Source: Pseudonocardia autotrophica (GTDB lineage Bacteria; Actinomycetota; Actinomycetes; Mycobacteriales; Pseudonocardiaceae). From it: 64,000 nucleotides of DNA. Below the pieces are notes generated by a model that did no database searches, was not told where the DNA came from, and saw nothing but the letters and a program-made list of their open reading frames with translations. A program made the position numbers and the translations under genes. Of this stretch, positions 42,061 to 50,210 are shown piece after piece; within the stretch, counting starts at the first letter, position 1; every line of letters starts with the position of its first letter. The stretch spans positions 1 to 64,000 of the forward strand of contig NZ_JNYD01000019.1 of NCBI RefSeq assembly GCF_000717175.1. The letters run 5' to 3'.

Positions 42061-43266
42061 CTACCCCCGCTCCGGTGCGCTGACGAAGTCGCCCTCGGAG
42101 ACCCACTGACCGTTCCGGACGGTGACCCGCTGGACGTCCCGCGTGCCGAGGTGCGACTGCGCCGAGAACGACATGTCCGGCGCGACCCCGGACTTCACGT
42201 CCGACGCCTTGCGGTACGCGTCCGCGATCGACTCCGAGGTCACCGGCCCCTGGATGGTCTTGGCGATCTCCACGAAGACCGCCGCGTTGGCGTAGCCGAG
42301 CAGGGTGGAGAAGTCGGCGGGCTGTCCCGGCGCGTACTTCGCGATCGCGTCCCGGAACTGCTGCATCTCCGGCGTCTGCTCGGTGGGCGAGCGGACCAGC
42401 GACACCGAGTGGAATCCCTCCGCGGCGGGTCCGGCCAGCGTCACCGTGGTACCCGATGCGGTCGGGGCGTAGCCGTAGGTCGGCACGGACAGACCCTGTA
42501 GGGCGGCGGCCTTCAGGTACGCCGCGGCCTCCGGCGCCGGGAGGACCAGCATCACCGCGTCGCCACCCGCGGCCTTCACCTGGCTGACGGCAGGCGCGAA
42601 GTCCGTGGTCCCCAGCTTGACGGGCACCGCCGTCGTCGTGACGCCGGGCTGCTCCCGCTCCGCCGCCGGCCCGATCTGCGCGGCGACGTCGGCGAACGCC
42701 TTCGGGTCGTCGTGCACCACGACCAGCTTGCGGGCCCCGGACTGGACCGCCCATTGCGCCATCGCCGCGGCCTGGTCCTCGTAGAGCGTCTGCGTCCCGA
42801 ACAGCAGCGGTCGGGGCGGGGTGTACCAGCTCGCGACGCCACCGTAGTGGTCGACGATCGGGACCTGGGACTGCTCGAGGACGAACGGGAACGCGGCCTC
42901 GGACGGGGCGACGCCGTTCGCGTTGACGATGGCGACGACGTTCTCCTGCCCGACGAGCTGCCGTGCGGCCTGCACGGTCTGCTGCGGGTCGTAGGCGTTG
43001 TCCTTCACGATCCAGTCGACCTGACGGCCGTTGATCCCGCCGTGGTCGTTGACCCAGCTGAAGTAGGCCTTCGCTCCCTCCATCTGGGGCACGCCCGACG
43101 CGGCCTGCGGGCCGGACAGCGGGATCCACGCGCCGATCTTGATGGGGCCGGACCCGTCGTCGGCGGCCCCGCCGCCGGACGAGGATCCGCCGCAGGCGGT
43201 CAGCACGATGGCGAGCACCGCCGCCAGCGCGGCCAGCGCGCTCGTCGGTCGAGGACGCATCTCCAC
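42061..43266 (-). CDS. ABC transporter substrate-binding lipoprotein (branched-chain amino acid type)
   Basis: A 401-aa type-I periplasmic binding protein. The signal peptide has a hydrophobic run (LAALAAVLAIVLTACGG), and the lipobox LTAC places the lipidated Cys at 25. The mature part starts with IKIGAWIPLSGPQAASG, then INGRQVDWIVKDNAYDPQQT and IVNANGVAPSEAAFPF, as in LivJ-like proteins for aromatic or hydrophobic acids. It is the first gene of the importer operon, with operator site 3 only 17 bases before its ATG. RBS AAGGAGTGGAG. Confidence 0.9.
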   Translation of the reverse strand: MEMRPRPTSALAALAAVLAIVLTACGGSSSGGGAADDGSGPIKIGAWIPLSGPQAASGVPQMEGAKAYFSWVNDHGGINGRQVDWIVKDNAYDPQQTVQAARQLVGQENVVAIVNANGVAPSEAAFPFVLEQSQVPIVDHYGGVASWYTPPRPLLFGTQTLYEDQAAAMAQWAVQSGARKLVVVHDDPKAFADVAAQIGPAAEREQPGVTTTAVPVKLGTTDFAPAVSQVKAAGGDAVMLVLPAPEAAAYLKAAALQGLSVPTYGYAPTASGTTVTLAGPAAEGFHSVSLVRSPTEQTPEMQQFRDAIAKYAPGQPADFSTLLGYANAAVFVEIAKTIQGPVTSESIADAYRKASDVKSGVAPDMSFSAQSHLGTRDVQRVTVRNGQWVSEGDFVSAPERG

Positions 43267-43282
43267 TCCTTCGTGAAATGCA

Positions 43283-43301
43283 ACTGAGATGAGTTCAGTT
43301 C
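43283..43301 (-). promoter_or_regulatory. TetR-type operator, site 3
   Basis: ACTGAGATGAGTTCAGTTC, 17 bases upstream of the substrate-binding protein gene. Confidence 0.7.
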
Positions 43302-43354
43302 GAGTCGGGCCGAAGAGTAGACCGGGGGCGACGCGGCGACAAGAGCACTAGCTT

Positions 43355-43373
43355 CCTGAGTTGAGTTCAGTTA
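43355..43373 (+). promoter_or_regulatory. TetR-type operator, site 4
   Basis: CCTGAGTTGAGTTCAGTTA, 36 bases upstream of the divergent SDR gene at 43409. Sites 3 and 4 flank the shared divergent promoter region. Confidence 0.7.
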
Positions 43374-43408
43374 GGTTCTTGCCGTCACCGACACGACGAG
43401 GAGGCGCG

Positions 43409-44173
43409 ATGACGCTGCCGACCACGGACCCCGCGTTGCGGGGGCGGCGGATCGCCGTCACCGGAGCGTCGAGCGGGATCGGACGGGCGACCGTCGACCT
43501 GCTCGCGGCGCACGGCGCTTCCGTTGCGGCTCTGGACCTCCGGCCCCTGACCGACGGCGGCGCAGCGGCCCGCGAGGTTCCCTGCGACGTCGCCGACGCC
43601 GACTCGGTGGACGCCGCCCTCGCCACCGCGGTCGACGCGCTGGGCGGCCTTGACGGGCTCGTGACCTGCGCGGGGGTCACCGACGGCACCCCGACCGACG
43701 AGATGCCGCTCGCCGTGTGGCGGCGCCTGGTCGACGTCAACCTCACCGGGACCTTCCTCTGCGTCCGTGCCGCCCTCCCCCACCTCCTGCGCGCCGACGG
43801 CGGGGCGATCGTCACCATCGGCTCCGTCGGATCCCTGGTGGCGGCCGGACGGTCCAGTGCCTACGACGCGTCGAAGGGGGCGGTGCTCGCCCTGACCCGC
43901 AGCCTCGCCGCGGAGTACGCGGACCGCGGGCTCCGTGCGAACTGCGTCTGCCCGGGGCCGGTCGCCACGGGATTGGCCCGGTCCAGCGCCGACGATCCCC
44001 ACGGCCTGCGGCCCGAGCCGCGCACCGCCATCGCCGGCCGGGTCACCCCGCCGATCGCCCGCACGGCGGCGCCCGCGGAGATCGCCACCGCCGTCGCGTT
44101 CCTGCTCTCGGCGCAGGCATCGTTCATCACGGGCACCGCCGTCCCCGTCGACGGCGGCTACACCGCCGTCTGA
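43409..44173 (+). CDS. Short-chain dehydrogenase/reductase
   Basis: A 254-aa SDR: IAVTGASSGIGRATVDLLAA, ALDLRP after beta-2 (Asp favours NAD), LVTCAGVTDG (Cys-Ala-Gly in place of NNAG), IGSVGSLVAAG (Ser) and SSAYDASKGAVLAL (Tyr-x3-Lys). The end is ITGTAVPVDGGYTAV. The ATG at 43409 follows GAGGAGGCGCG; an upstream ATG at 43361 lies inside the operator and is less likely. First of two plus-strand SDR genes under operator site 4. Confidence 0.88.
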   Translation: MTLPTTDPALRGRRIAVTGASSGIGRATVDLLAAHGASVAALDLRPLTDGGAAAREVPCDVADADSVDAALATAVDALGGLDGLVTCAGVTDGTPTDEMPLAVWRRLVDVNLTGTFLCVRAALPHLLRADGGAIVTIGSVGSLVAAGRSSAYDASKGAVLALTRSLAAEYADRGLRANCVCPGPVATGLARSSADDPHGLRPEPRTAIAGRVTPPIARTAAPAEIATAVAFLLSAQASFITGTAVPVDGGYTAV

Positions 44174-44194
44174 CCAGACCGTTCCGGAGACCCT

Positions 44195-44941
44195 GTGCGA
44201 CGACTCGACGACACCCGCGTGATCCTGACCGGCGCCACCGGCGGCCTCGGCACGGCGATCGCGGCGCGACTGAGCGCCGAGGGCGCTCGCGTCGCGCTGA
44301 CCGACGTGGACCCCACAGCCTGCGAGAAGCTCGGCGCCGAGCTCGACGGGCCGACCCTCGCGCTGGGTCTCGACGTGGCGGACGAGCAGGCCTGGGCCGA
44401 GGTCGTCGCCGCCGTCGCGGACCACTGGGGCGGCGTGGACGTGCTGGTCAACAACGCCGGCATCGGCAGCACCGGGACCGTGGAGTCCGAGAGCCGCGAG
44501 CGGTGGGACCAGGTCGTCGACGTCGACCAGCTCGGGACCTGGCTCGGCATGAAGCACACCGGACCCGTGATCGAGCGCAGCGGCGGCGGGGCGATCGTCA
44601 ACATCGCCTCGATCCTCGGCGCGACGGGTGGCCTGGCCAACAGCTTCTCCTACGCCGCCGCCAAGGGCGCCGTCCGCTCGATGACCATGAACGCCGCCCT
44701 GCACTGGGCGACGCGCGGGATCCGGGTGAACGCCGTCGTCCCGGCCTTCATCGGGACCACCCCGCTGCTGGACCGGTTCGCCGGCACGGAACGGCACGCC
44801 GCGATGCTGGCGAACACGCCGATGGGCCGGCTGGGCCACCCCGAGGAGGTCGCGGCGGCCGTCGCCTTCCTCGCGAGCACGGATGCCGGGTACACGACCG
44901 GGTCCGAGGTCTTCGTCGACGGCGGGTGGTCGGCCCGCTAG
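44195..44941 (+). CDS. Short-chain dehydrogenase/reductase
   Basis: A 248-aa SDR from a GTG start (RBS CCGGAGA). Motifs are VILTGATGGLGTAIAARLSA, LTDVDPT, VLVNNAGIGSTG, NIASILGATG (Ser) and NSFSYAAAKGAVRSM (Tyr-x3-Lys). It is related to 3alpha/20beta-hydroxysteroid and cyclohexanol dehydrogenases by general layout; substrate unknown. Its TAG stop shares the palindrome CTAG with the stop of the converging alcohol dehydrogenase gene. Confidence 0.88.
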   Translation: MRRLDDTRVILTGATGGLGTAIAARLSAEGARVALTDVDPTACEKLGAELDGPTLALGLDVADEQAWAEVVAAVADHWGGVDVLVNNAGIGSTGTVESESRERWDQVVDVDQLGTWLGMKHTGPVIERSGGGAIVNIASILGATGGLANSFSYAAAKGAVRSMTMNAALHWATRGIRVNAVVPAFIGTTPLLDRFAGTERHAAMLANTPMGRLGHPEEVAAAVAFLASTDAGYTTGSEVFVDGGWSAR

Positions 44942-45966
44942 TCGGGGACCAGGACCGCTCGGCCGGTCAGCCTGCCGCCGCGCACCTCGTCGAAGGCCCG
45001 GTCGGCGTCGGCGAGCGGGAACACGGTGGTGTGCGGGGCGAGGACCCCTTGACGCGCCAGGTCCACCACGGCCGCGAGCTCGGCCCGCGAGCCCCAGAAC
45101 GGCAGCTGCAGGCGGAAACCCGTGCGCAGCACCCCGGGCTTGGCGACCCGCAGCACTCCCCCGCCGCTCCCGACGAGGACGAGCACCCCCGCCGTCCGCA
45201 GCAGCGACGCGGCCAGGTCGATGCTCGTCTGCGCGCCCGCGAAGTCGAGGACGACGTCGGCGCCCCGCCCGGCCATCGCCGCCACCGCGGGGGCGGCCTC
45301 GTCCGGCGCCACGGCGACGTCCGCGCCACAGTCCCGCGCCAGCTGCCGGGCCGCCTCCCGGGTGTCGACCGCAACGACCCGGGCGGGACGCAGCGCGCGC
45401 AGCAGTCCGACGGCGAGGTGCCCCAGCCCACCGACCCCGATCACGACGGCGACCGAACCCGGATCCGCCAGATCCGCAGCGCAGCCCTCGATCGCGTGGA
45501 AGGACGTGAGCCCGGCGTCGGTGAGGGTGGCCGCCGCCACCGGATCGAGGCCGGCGGCAGACACCAGCCGCTCCTGCGCGACCACGACGGCGTCGGCCAT
45601 GCCCCCGTCGACCCCGAGGCCGACGCCGGCGGCGGACAGCCGGTCCCGCTCGTCGCAGTAGTTCGTCCGTTCCTGGACGCAGCGGTCGCAGCGTCCGCAG
45701 CCGAGCGGGGCGTGCACGAGGACCTGGGAGCCGATCTCGAGCCCCTCCACCCCGGCGCCCAGCGCCGTCACCCGCCCGCAGATCTCGTGCCCGAGCGTCA
45801 TCGGCAGCGGCCAGCCCGCGCCGACGCCGTGGTCGAGCACGTTCAGGTCGGAGTGGCAGATCCCGGCCGCCAGGACGTCCAGCCGCACCTCGCCGGGCCC
45901 CGGCTCCGGGTCGGGCACCGACACCAGAGCGGCCCGGCGGGGTCCGGTCATCCTGAACGCGCGCAC
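44938..45966 (-). CDS. Zinc-dependent alcohol dehydrogenase
   Basis: A 342-aa medium-chain dehydrogenase. The catalytic zinc set is C-H-S-D in AAGICHSDLN with GHEICGRV; four structural-zinc Cys lie in GCGRCDRCVQERTNYC. The NAD fold is VVIGVGGLGHLAVGLLRAL with VAVDTREA after beta-2 (Asp, so NAD). I choose the GTG at 45966 because CAGGAGGCACAG precedes it. The single gene has operator site 5 at 46002-46020, 36 bases upstream, placing it in the same regulon. It probably oxidises an alcohol entering or leaving the pathway. Confidence 0.88.
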   Translation of the reverse strand: MRAFRMTGPRRAALVSVPDPEPGPGEVRLDVLAAGICHSDLNVLDHGVGAGWPLPMTLGHEICGRVTALGAGVEGLEIGSQVLVHAPLGCGRCDRCVQERTNYCDERDRLSAAGVGLGVDGGMADAVVVAQERLVSAAGLDPVAAATLTDAGLTSFHAIEGCAADLADPGSVAVVIGVGGLGHLAVGLLRALRPARVVAVDTREAARQLARDCGADVAVAPDEAAPAVAAMAGRGADVVLDFAGAQTSIDLAASLLRTAGVLVLVGSGGGVLRVAKPGVLRTGFRLQLPFWGSRAELAAVVDLARQGVLAPHTTVFPLADADRAFDEVRGGRLTGRAVLVPD

Positions 45967-46001
45967 CTGTGCCTCCTGTCGTCGACAGCGGACTCTAGAC
46001 G

Positions 46002-46020
46002 ACTGAGCTGAGTTCAGTTG
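46002..46020 (-). promoter_or_regulatory. TetR-type operator, site 5
   Basis: ACTGAGCTGAGTTCAGTTG, 36 bases upstream of the alcohol dehydrogenase start; shares 17 of 19 bases with site 1. Confidence 0.7.
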
Positions 46021-46049
46021 AGTCGCCGTCGCGGATTCCCGCGCGGCGC

Positions 46050-46158
46050 ACCGAGGAGCCCACGACGTCCTCGTCCTCGTCCTCGTCCACGGCGCCGGCC
46101 ACGGCGCATCCTCCTGGGACGAGGTCGTCCCGCGCTCCCTCGCGGCGCACACCATGAG
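46050..46158 (+). pseudogene. Fragment of an alpha/beta hydrolase
   Basis: One frame reads VLVLVHGAGHGASSWDEVVP, the N-terminal strand and oxyanion loop of many alpha/beta hydrolases, then decays. No start signal and no catalytic elbow follow. A CTCGTC triplet run precedes it. Probably a deletion remnant. Confidence 0.4.
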
Positions 46159-46190
46159 GGCGGCTCCCAGCGGGAGCCGCCTTCGTCGTT
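46159..46190 (+). terminator. Intrinsic terminator-like hairpin
   Basis: GGCGGCTCCC (46159-46168), loop AGC, GGGAGCCGCC (46172-46181), then TTCGTCGTTT. A perfect 10-bp stem with a short T-rich tail. It could separate the hydrolase relic from the DUF5602-like gene. Confidence 0.65.
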
Positions 46191-46266
46191 TCCCCGTCAC
46201 GTATCCGGAGCCCCTTCGCGAGCCTCTGTGACGTACATCACGTCGAACCGAGTCGAGGAGGCGATC

Positions 46267-47088
46267 ATGGACGGTCGACGGTTCCTGCGAAGAATGGGAC
46301 TCGTGGCCGCGGCCTGCACGGCCGCGGCGGTCCTCTCCGGGTGCGGGGGCGGAACCGCCCAGGCGGGGAGCGGCGGCACCTTCTTCGGCCCCTCCCAGCC
46401 GCTCGGGAACGGGACCGCCAAGACCTACGCGGTGCTCGACGGGAGCGGGAACCCCACCGAGATCGGGCTGCGGCTCAGCCCCGGCGCCCTCGACGGCTTG
46501 CCGACGACCACCACGCCGGCGGGCACGCTGATGCTCGACCTGCCGGACCAGGCGTCGGCCACCGCGTTCGACCACGTCATGCTGAACTGGAACCCGCAGG
46601 GGCACGACCCGGTCCCCCTGTTCGGCAAGCCGCACTTCGACTTCCACTTCGACATGGTCGACATGGCGACCATCGAGGGCATCCAGCCGACGGCCCCGGA
46701 CTACGCCGCCGCGGCGGACCGCCTGCCGGAGGCGCGATACGTGCCGCAGGGGTACGCCGTGCCGCCGGGCGGTACCGCCGCCCAGCAGGCCGTGCCCGGC
46801 ATGGGCGTGCACCTGGTCGACTCCACCGACAGCAGCCTGGTGCCCGGCTCCTACGACTTCACCCAGATCATCATCAACGGGACGTGGGACGGCCGGTACA
46901 CATTCGTCGAGCCGATGGTCACGCGCGACTGGCTGCTGACCAAGCCGACCCTGGAGCAGCCGCTCAAGCTGCCCGAGGCCTACCAGAAGAACGGCTACTA
47001 CCCGACCGACTACGTCGTCCGGGTCGACGACCGGACCGGCGACCACGTCGTCGCCCTGACCGGGATGACGATGCGCCAGGCCTCGTGA
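46267..47088 (+). CDS. Secreted lipoprotein, DUF5602/TTHB210-like
   Basis: A 273-aa exported protein. The N-terminus GRRFLRRMGLVAAACTAAAV with LSGCGG gives a lipobox Cys at 26, and the twin arginines before the hydrophobic run allow Tat export. The mature part has a GTAKTYAVLDGSGNPTEIGL strand and a His-rich loop FGKPHFDFHFDMVD, followed by QGYAVPPGGTAAQQAVPGMG and a C-terminal TFVEPMVTRDWLL. This matches my recollection of DUF5602 (TTHB210-like) proteins of unknown role; the HFDFHF cluster could bind metal. RBS GAGGAGGCGATC. Monocistronic. Confidence 0.75.
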   Translation: MDGRRFLRRMGLVAAACTAAAVLSGCGGGTAQAGSGGTFFGPSQPLGNGTAKTYAVLDGSGNPTEIGLRLSPGALDGLPTTTTPAGTLMLDLPDQASATAFDHVMLNWNPQGHDPVPLFGKPHFDFHFDMVDMATIEGIQPTAPDYAAAADRLPEARYVPQGYAVPPGGTAAQQAVPGMGVHLVDSTDSSLVPGSYDFTQIIINGTWDGRYTFVEPMVTRDWLLTKPTLEQPLKLPEAYQKNGYYPTDYVVRVDDRTGDHVVALTGMTMRQAS

Positions 47089-47097
47089 CCGCAGGTT

Positions 47098-47132
47098 CGA
47101 CGGCGGCGACTCCCCCGGGCAAGCCGCCGTCG
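47098..47132 (+). terminator. Hairpin between the DUF5602-like gene and LtrA
   Basis: CGACGGCGGC (47098-47107) pairs with GCCGCCGTCG (47123-47132) across a 15-base loop. Ten perfect pairs just after the lipoprotein stop, without a T-run. Confidence 0.5.
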
Positions 47133-47209
47133 TCGTGCGGGGCGCGTTCGTCCTGGCCGAGGAGCGCCTCGCCGCGCTCGGGGAGGACGACCGGGGCGGC
47201 CGGTGACCG

Positions 47210-48424
47210 TCAGTGCTCCGCGTGGCTCCCGTGCCGCACCGCGTGCCGGAGCTCGCGGAAGCGGTGCGTCTCGTACGCGACGAGGCCGCAGAGGACCAGG
47301 GCCAGGACCAGCAGCGCGACGACGGCCGGGACCAGCGCGACCAGCGGCGTGATCGCCAGCAGCACCACGCCGACGACGATCCGCTCGACGTTGAGGGTGC
47401 CGATCAGGTAGCGCTTGAACCACACGTGCGCGAAGAGGTAGATCGCGGCACCGCCGTAGAGCGCGGCGAGCGGGATGCCGTAGAGCGGGTCGCTCAGCGC
47501 GTGCCCCTCGCCGCCGCCGATGTAGAGCAGCGCCTTCTTGAGCCCGAGCGACATCAGGATGATCCCGATGACCATGGGCAGGTGCAGGAACGTGTAGCCG
47601 TTGCGGGCCATCCTGATCTGCCGCTCGCCGGTCGCCTCGGCGAGGGCGTGCTCGGTGAGGATGGAGGTCACGTCGAAGTAGGCCCACCACATCGCGCCCG
47701 CGATCGCGAGCCCGAGCACGCTGCCGGCGATGATCGGCCACGACACCGGCAGCGCGGCCACGCCGATGCCGATGGACACGATCGACTCCCCGAGCGCCAC
47801 GATGATGATCAGCCCGTGGCGCTCGGCGAAGTGGCTCGCCGAGTTGAGCCGCCAGGAGGCGCCGGCCAGGGCCGTGCCCACGTAGTCGCCGAGCAGGGCG
47901 CCCGCCCAGAGCGCGGTCTGCACCCAGCCCTCGGCCTGCGAGGCGAGGAGCAGCAGCACCGTGCCCAGCACCACGGACGGGATCCAGCGCACGATCTGGC
48001 CGCGCAGCTGCGGGTCGTCGCGGCTGCAGATCCAGAACATGCCGAGGTGCACGATCCGCACGACGAAGTACGCCACCGCGAACACCACGGGCCCGGACAG
48101 GCCGCCGGGCAGGTCGTCGAACGCCTCGGGGATGGTGATCGAGGCGATGAAGACCCCGGCCATCGCGACGAGCATGCCGACCCGGATCAGGCCCTCGTCG
48201 GCCTTCGCGACGTTGCCCAGCCACGAGTAACCCACCCACGACCACCACATGACGACGAGGATCAGCATGCCGCGGAGCACGACCTCGGCCGTCGGGTCGT
48301 CGGCCATCCAGTCCGTGACACGGGTGAGCGCGAACACGAACACGAGGTCGAAGAAGAGCTCCAGGGTGGTGACGGCCGCGCCCTCGCCGACCGCCTCGAC
48401 CCTCGTCCGCCGGGGGGTGACCAT
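47210..48424 (-). CDS. Low temperature requirement protein A (LtrA) family membrane protein
   Basis: A 404-aa protein with about 11 membrane helices. LELFFDLVFVFALTRVTDWM at the N-terminus is the LtrA hallmark, followed by ILVVMWWSWVGYSW, HFAERHGLIIIVALGESIVS (the second signature) and MWWAYFDV. The family was named from Listeria growth at low temperature; its molecular role is unknown. Starts at 48424, 48433 or 48454 are possible; none has a strong RBS, and I chose the one nearest the conserved start. It is divergent from the nitroreductase-like gene across a palindrome at 48474-48488. Confidence 0.87.
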   Translation of the reverse strand: MVTPRRTRVEAVGEGAAVTTLELFFDLVFVFALTRVTDWMADDPTAEVVLRGMLILVVMWWSWVGYSWLGNVAKADEGLIRVGMLVAMAGVFIASITIPEAFDDLPGGLSGPVVFAVAYFVVRIVHLGMFWICSRDDPQLRGQIVRWIPSVVLGTVLLLLASQAEGWVQTALWAGALLGDYVGTALAGASWRLNSASHFAERHGLIIIVALGESIVSIGIGVAALPVSWPIIAGSVLGLAIAGAMWWAYFDVTSILTEHALAEATGERQIRMARNGYTFLHLPMVIGIILMSLGLKKALLYIGGGEGHALSDPLYGIPLAALYGGAAIYLFAHVWFKRYLIGTLNVERIVVGVVLLAITPLVALVPAVVALLVLALVLCGLVAYETHRFRELRHAVRHGSHAEH

Positions 48425-48473
48425 GGCGGGCATCGTGCCAGGCCGCGGACACACCCGACAGCCACCTCAGTTC

Positions 48474-48488
48474 TCTCGACTGTCGAGA
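48474..48488. promoter_or_regulatory. Palindrome in the divergent LtrA / nitroreductase-like promoter region
   Basis: TCTCGAC-T-GTCGAGA, a perfect 7-bp inverted repeat around one base. A likely operator for a dimeric regulator acting on both divergent genes. Confidence 0.5.
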
Positions 48489-48507
48489 CGATTGACGATC
48501 GAGGGAG

Positions 48508-48513
48508 TAGTGT
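48508..48513 (+). promoter_or_regulatory. -10 element of a probable leaderless gene
   Basis: TAGTGT ends eight bases before the GTG at 48522, so transcription would begin at or next to the start codon. Confidence 0.45.
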
Positions 48514-48521
48514 CGGACAGC

Positions 48522-48965
48522 GTGAGCGCGCCCGACGTCGCGGCCCTCAACGCCGCCATGACGACCCGCATCCTCGAGCAGCCGGCCCGGCCGGCGGTGG
48601 AAGGCGGCTATGCGCTGCGCGTGCTGCGCAGCACCGGCCGCCGCTCCGGCCGCGTCCGGGAGACCCCGCTCGGCGTCGTGTGCCTGCACGGGCGGTCCTA
48701 CCTGGTCTCCCCCGACCCGGCCCGGGCCTGGGTCCGCAACCTCGACGCCGACCCCGCCGCCGGGATCGCCTCGGCCGACGGCACCGAGGCCGTCACCGCC
48801 CGGCGCGCGCCCGCCGCGGAGGCAGCACCCGTGGTGTCGGCCTACCTGCGGGCCATGTCGGTGCCGTGGGCGCTGCAGGCCTTCCCCGTCCCGGCCGACG
48901 CCTCGCTCGAGGAGATCACCGCCCACCTCGACACGATCGCCGTGTTCCGGCTGGATCCCCGGTGA
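48522..48965 (+). CDS. Nitroreductase/deazaflavin-dependent oxidoreductase-family protein
   Basis: A 147-aa split-barrel protein: LRVLRSTGRRSGRVRETPLG, VCLHGRSYLVSPDPARAWVR and NLDADPAAGIASADG follow the pattern of actinobacterial F420-dependent nitroreductase (Ddn-like) proteins, where the RxSGxxRxTPL segment contacts the cofactor. It would use F420H2 or a flavin; the substrate is unknown. The GTG at 48522 is chosen over 48510 because a TAGTGT -10 box lies eight bases before it, fitting a leaderless message. Its stop overlaps the next GTG. Confidence 0.75.
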   Translation: MSAPDVAALNAAMTTRILEQPARPAVEGGYALRVLRSTGRRSGRVRETPLGVVCLHGRSYLVSPDPARAWVRNLDADPAAGIASADGTEAVTARRAPAAEAAPVVSAYLRAMSVPWALQAFPVPADASLEEITAHLDTIAVFRLDPR

Positions 48966-50164
48966 CCACCCCCGTCCGCGTGGTCGGCGGCGGGCCCGGC
49001 GGGATGCTGCTGGCCTACCTGCTCGCCCGGGCCGGGGTGCCGGTGACGCTGCTGGAGGCCCACCGCGACTTCGACCGCCGCTTCCGCGGCGACTCGCTGC
49101 ACCCGTGGACCCTCGAGCTGCTCGACGAGCTGGGGCTGGCCGACGAGCTGCTGCGGCTGCCCCACTTCCCCGCCCGGTACTTCCGCTTCCACACCCCCAC
49201 CGGCACGCTCACCCCGGCCGACTACGGCGCGCTCGACAGCCCCTTCCCGTACGTCGCGCTGATGCCGCAGGCCCGCTTCCTCGACTTCCTCGCCGCGAAG
49301 GCCGCCGAGCTGCCCGCGTTCGAGCTGCGGACCTCGGCCCGGGTGTCCGCGCTGGTCGAGGAGCACGGCGTGGTGACGGGTGTGCGCGTCGGCGACGAGG
49401 AGCTCGCGGCGAGCCTGGTCGTCGGCGCCGACGGCCGGTTCTCCAAGGTGCGGGCGCTGGCCGGGCTGCCGGCCCGTTCGCTGGGCGCGCAGACCGACAT
49501 CCTGTGGTTCACCCTCCCGCGGCGCCCGGACGACCCGCCCGAGGCCGACGTCGATCTCTACTTCGGAGCGGACCACTACGTCGGGCTGCTCGGCGGGCCG
49601 GAGGACTGGCAGGTCGGCTGGTCGCTGCCGAAGGGCGGGTTCGCAGCGGCGCGGGAGGCGGGCGTCGAGCCGATCCGCTCCTTCCTCCGCACGCACGTGC
49701 CCTGGCTGGCCGACCGCGCCGACCTGCTCACCGACCTGCGGCAGACGACGCTGCTGTCGGTCGACATCGCGCGCGTGGACCGCTGGTGGCGCCCCGGACT
49801 GCTGCTGATCGGCGACGCCGCGCACGTCATCTCCCCGGTCGGCGGCAACGGGATCCTCATGGCCCTGCAGGACGCCGTCGCCGCGGCGAACCGGCTGGTG
49901 CCGGCCCTGCGCGCGGGCGGGGTCCACGAGAGCGACCTGATCGCGGTTCAGGCCGACCGGGAGGCCGCGATCCGCACGGTGCAGGCCCAGCAGGTCCGCA
50001 CCGAGCAGCGGGTGGTGAAGGCGCGGCAGCGGGATCGCGCCATCGCCCCGCCCCCGGCGTTGCGCTGGGTCTTCGCGCTGCCCGGCGTGCGGGCCCGGGC
50101 CGCGCGCGGCAACGCGTACGGGCCGAACCCGCCCGCGCTGGAGCCGGGCGTCCTCGCGCGCTGA
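48962..50164 (+). CDS. FAD-dependent monooxygenase/oxidoreductase
   Basis: A 400-aa PHBH-fold flavoprotein: VRVVGGGPGGMLLAYLLARA (dinucleotide fold), LVVGADGRFSKVRALAGLP (DG motif) and GLLLIGDAAHVISPVGGNG followed by ILMALQDAVAAANRL (GD motif). The C-terminus with QRVVKARQRDRAIAPPP is short and lacks a thioredoxin-like domain. Relatives hydroxylate aromatic rings or antibiotics, e.g. tetracycline. The GTG start overlaps the TGA of the nitroreductase-like gene, so the two redox proteins are made together. Substrate unknown. Confidence 0.85.
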   Translation: MTTPVRVVGGGPGGMLLAYLLARAGVPVTLLEAHRDFDRRFRGDSLHPWTLELLDELGLADELLRLPHFPARYFRFHTPTGTLTPADYGALDSPFPYVALMPQARFLDFLAAKAAELPAFELRTSARVSALVEEHGVVTGVRVGDEELAASLVVGADGRFSKVRALAGLPARSLGAQTDILWFTLPRRPDDPPEADVDLYFGADHYVGLLGGPEDWQVGWSLPKGGFAAAREAGVEPIRSFLRTHVPWLADRADLLTDLRQTTLLSVDIARVDRWWRPGLLLIGDAAHVISPVGGNGILMALQDAVAAANRLVPALRAGGVHESDLIAVQADREAAIRTVQAQQVRTEQRVVKARQRDRAIAPPPALRWVFALPGVRARAARGNAYGPNPPALEPGVLAR

Positions 50165-50196
50165 TCCCGGCCCTGACCCGGCGCGGGTCCGGCGGC

Positions 50197-50202
50197 TACC
50201 GT
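50197..50202 (+). promoter_or_regulatory. -10 element of a probable leaderless gene
   Basis: TACCGT ends eight bases before the GTG at 50211. The surrounding GGCTACCGTCGCCG recurs almost exactly at 54644-54657. Confidence 0.5.
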
Positions 50203-50210
50203 CGCCGTCC

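Noticed and set aside
47213..48961. 583 extra codons in front of the FAD oxidoreductase frame
   Set aside because: They run antisense through the whole LtrA gene; the real start is the GTG at 48962 that overlaps the previous stop.
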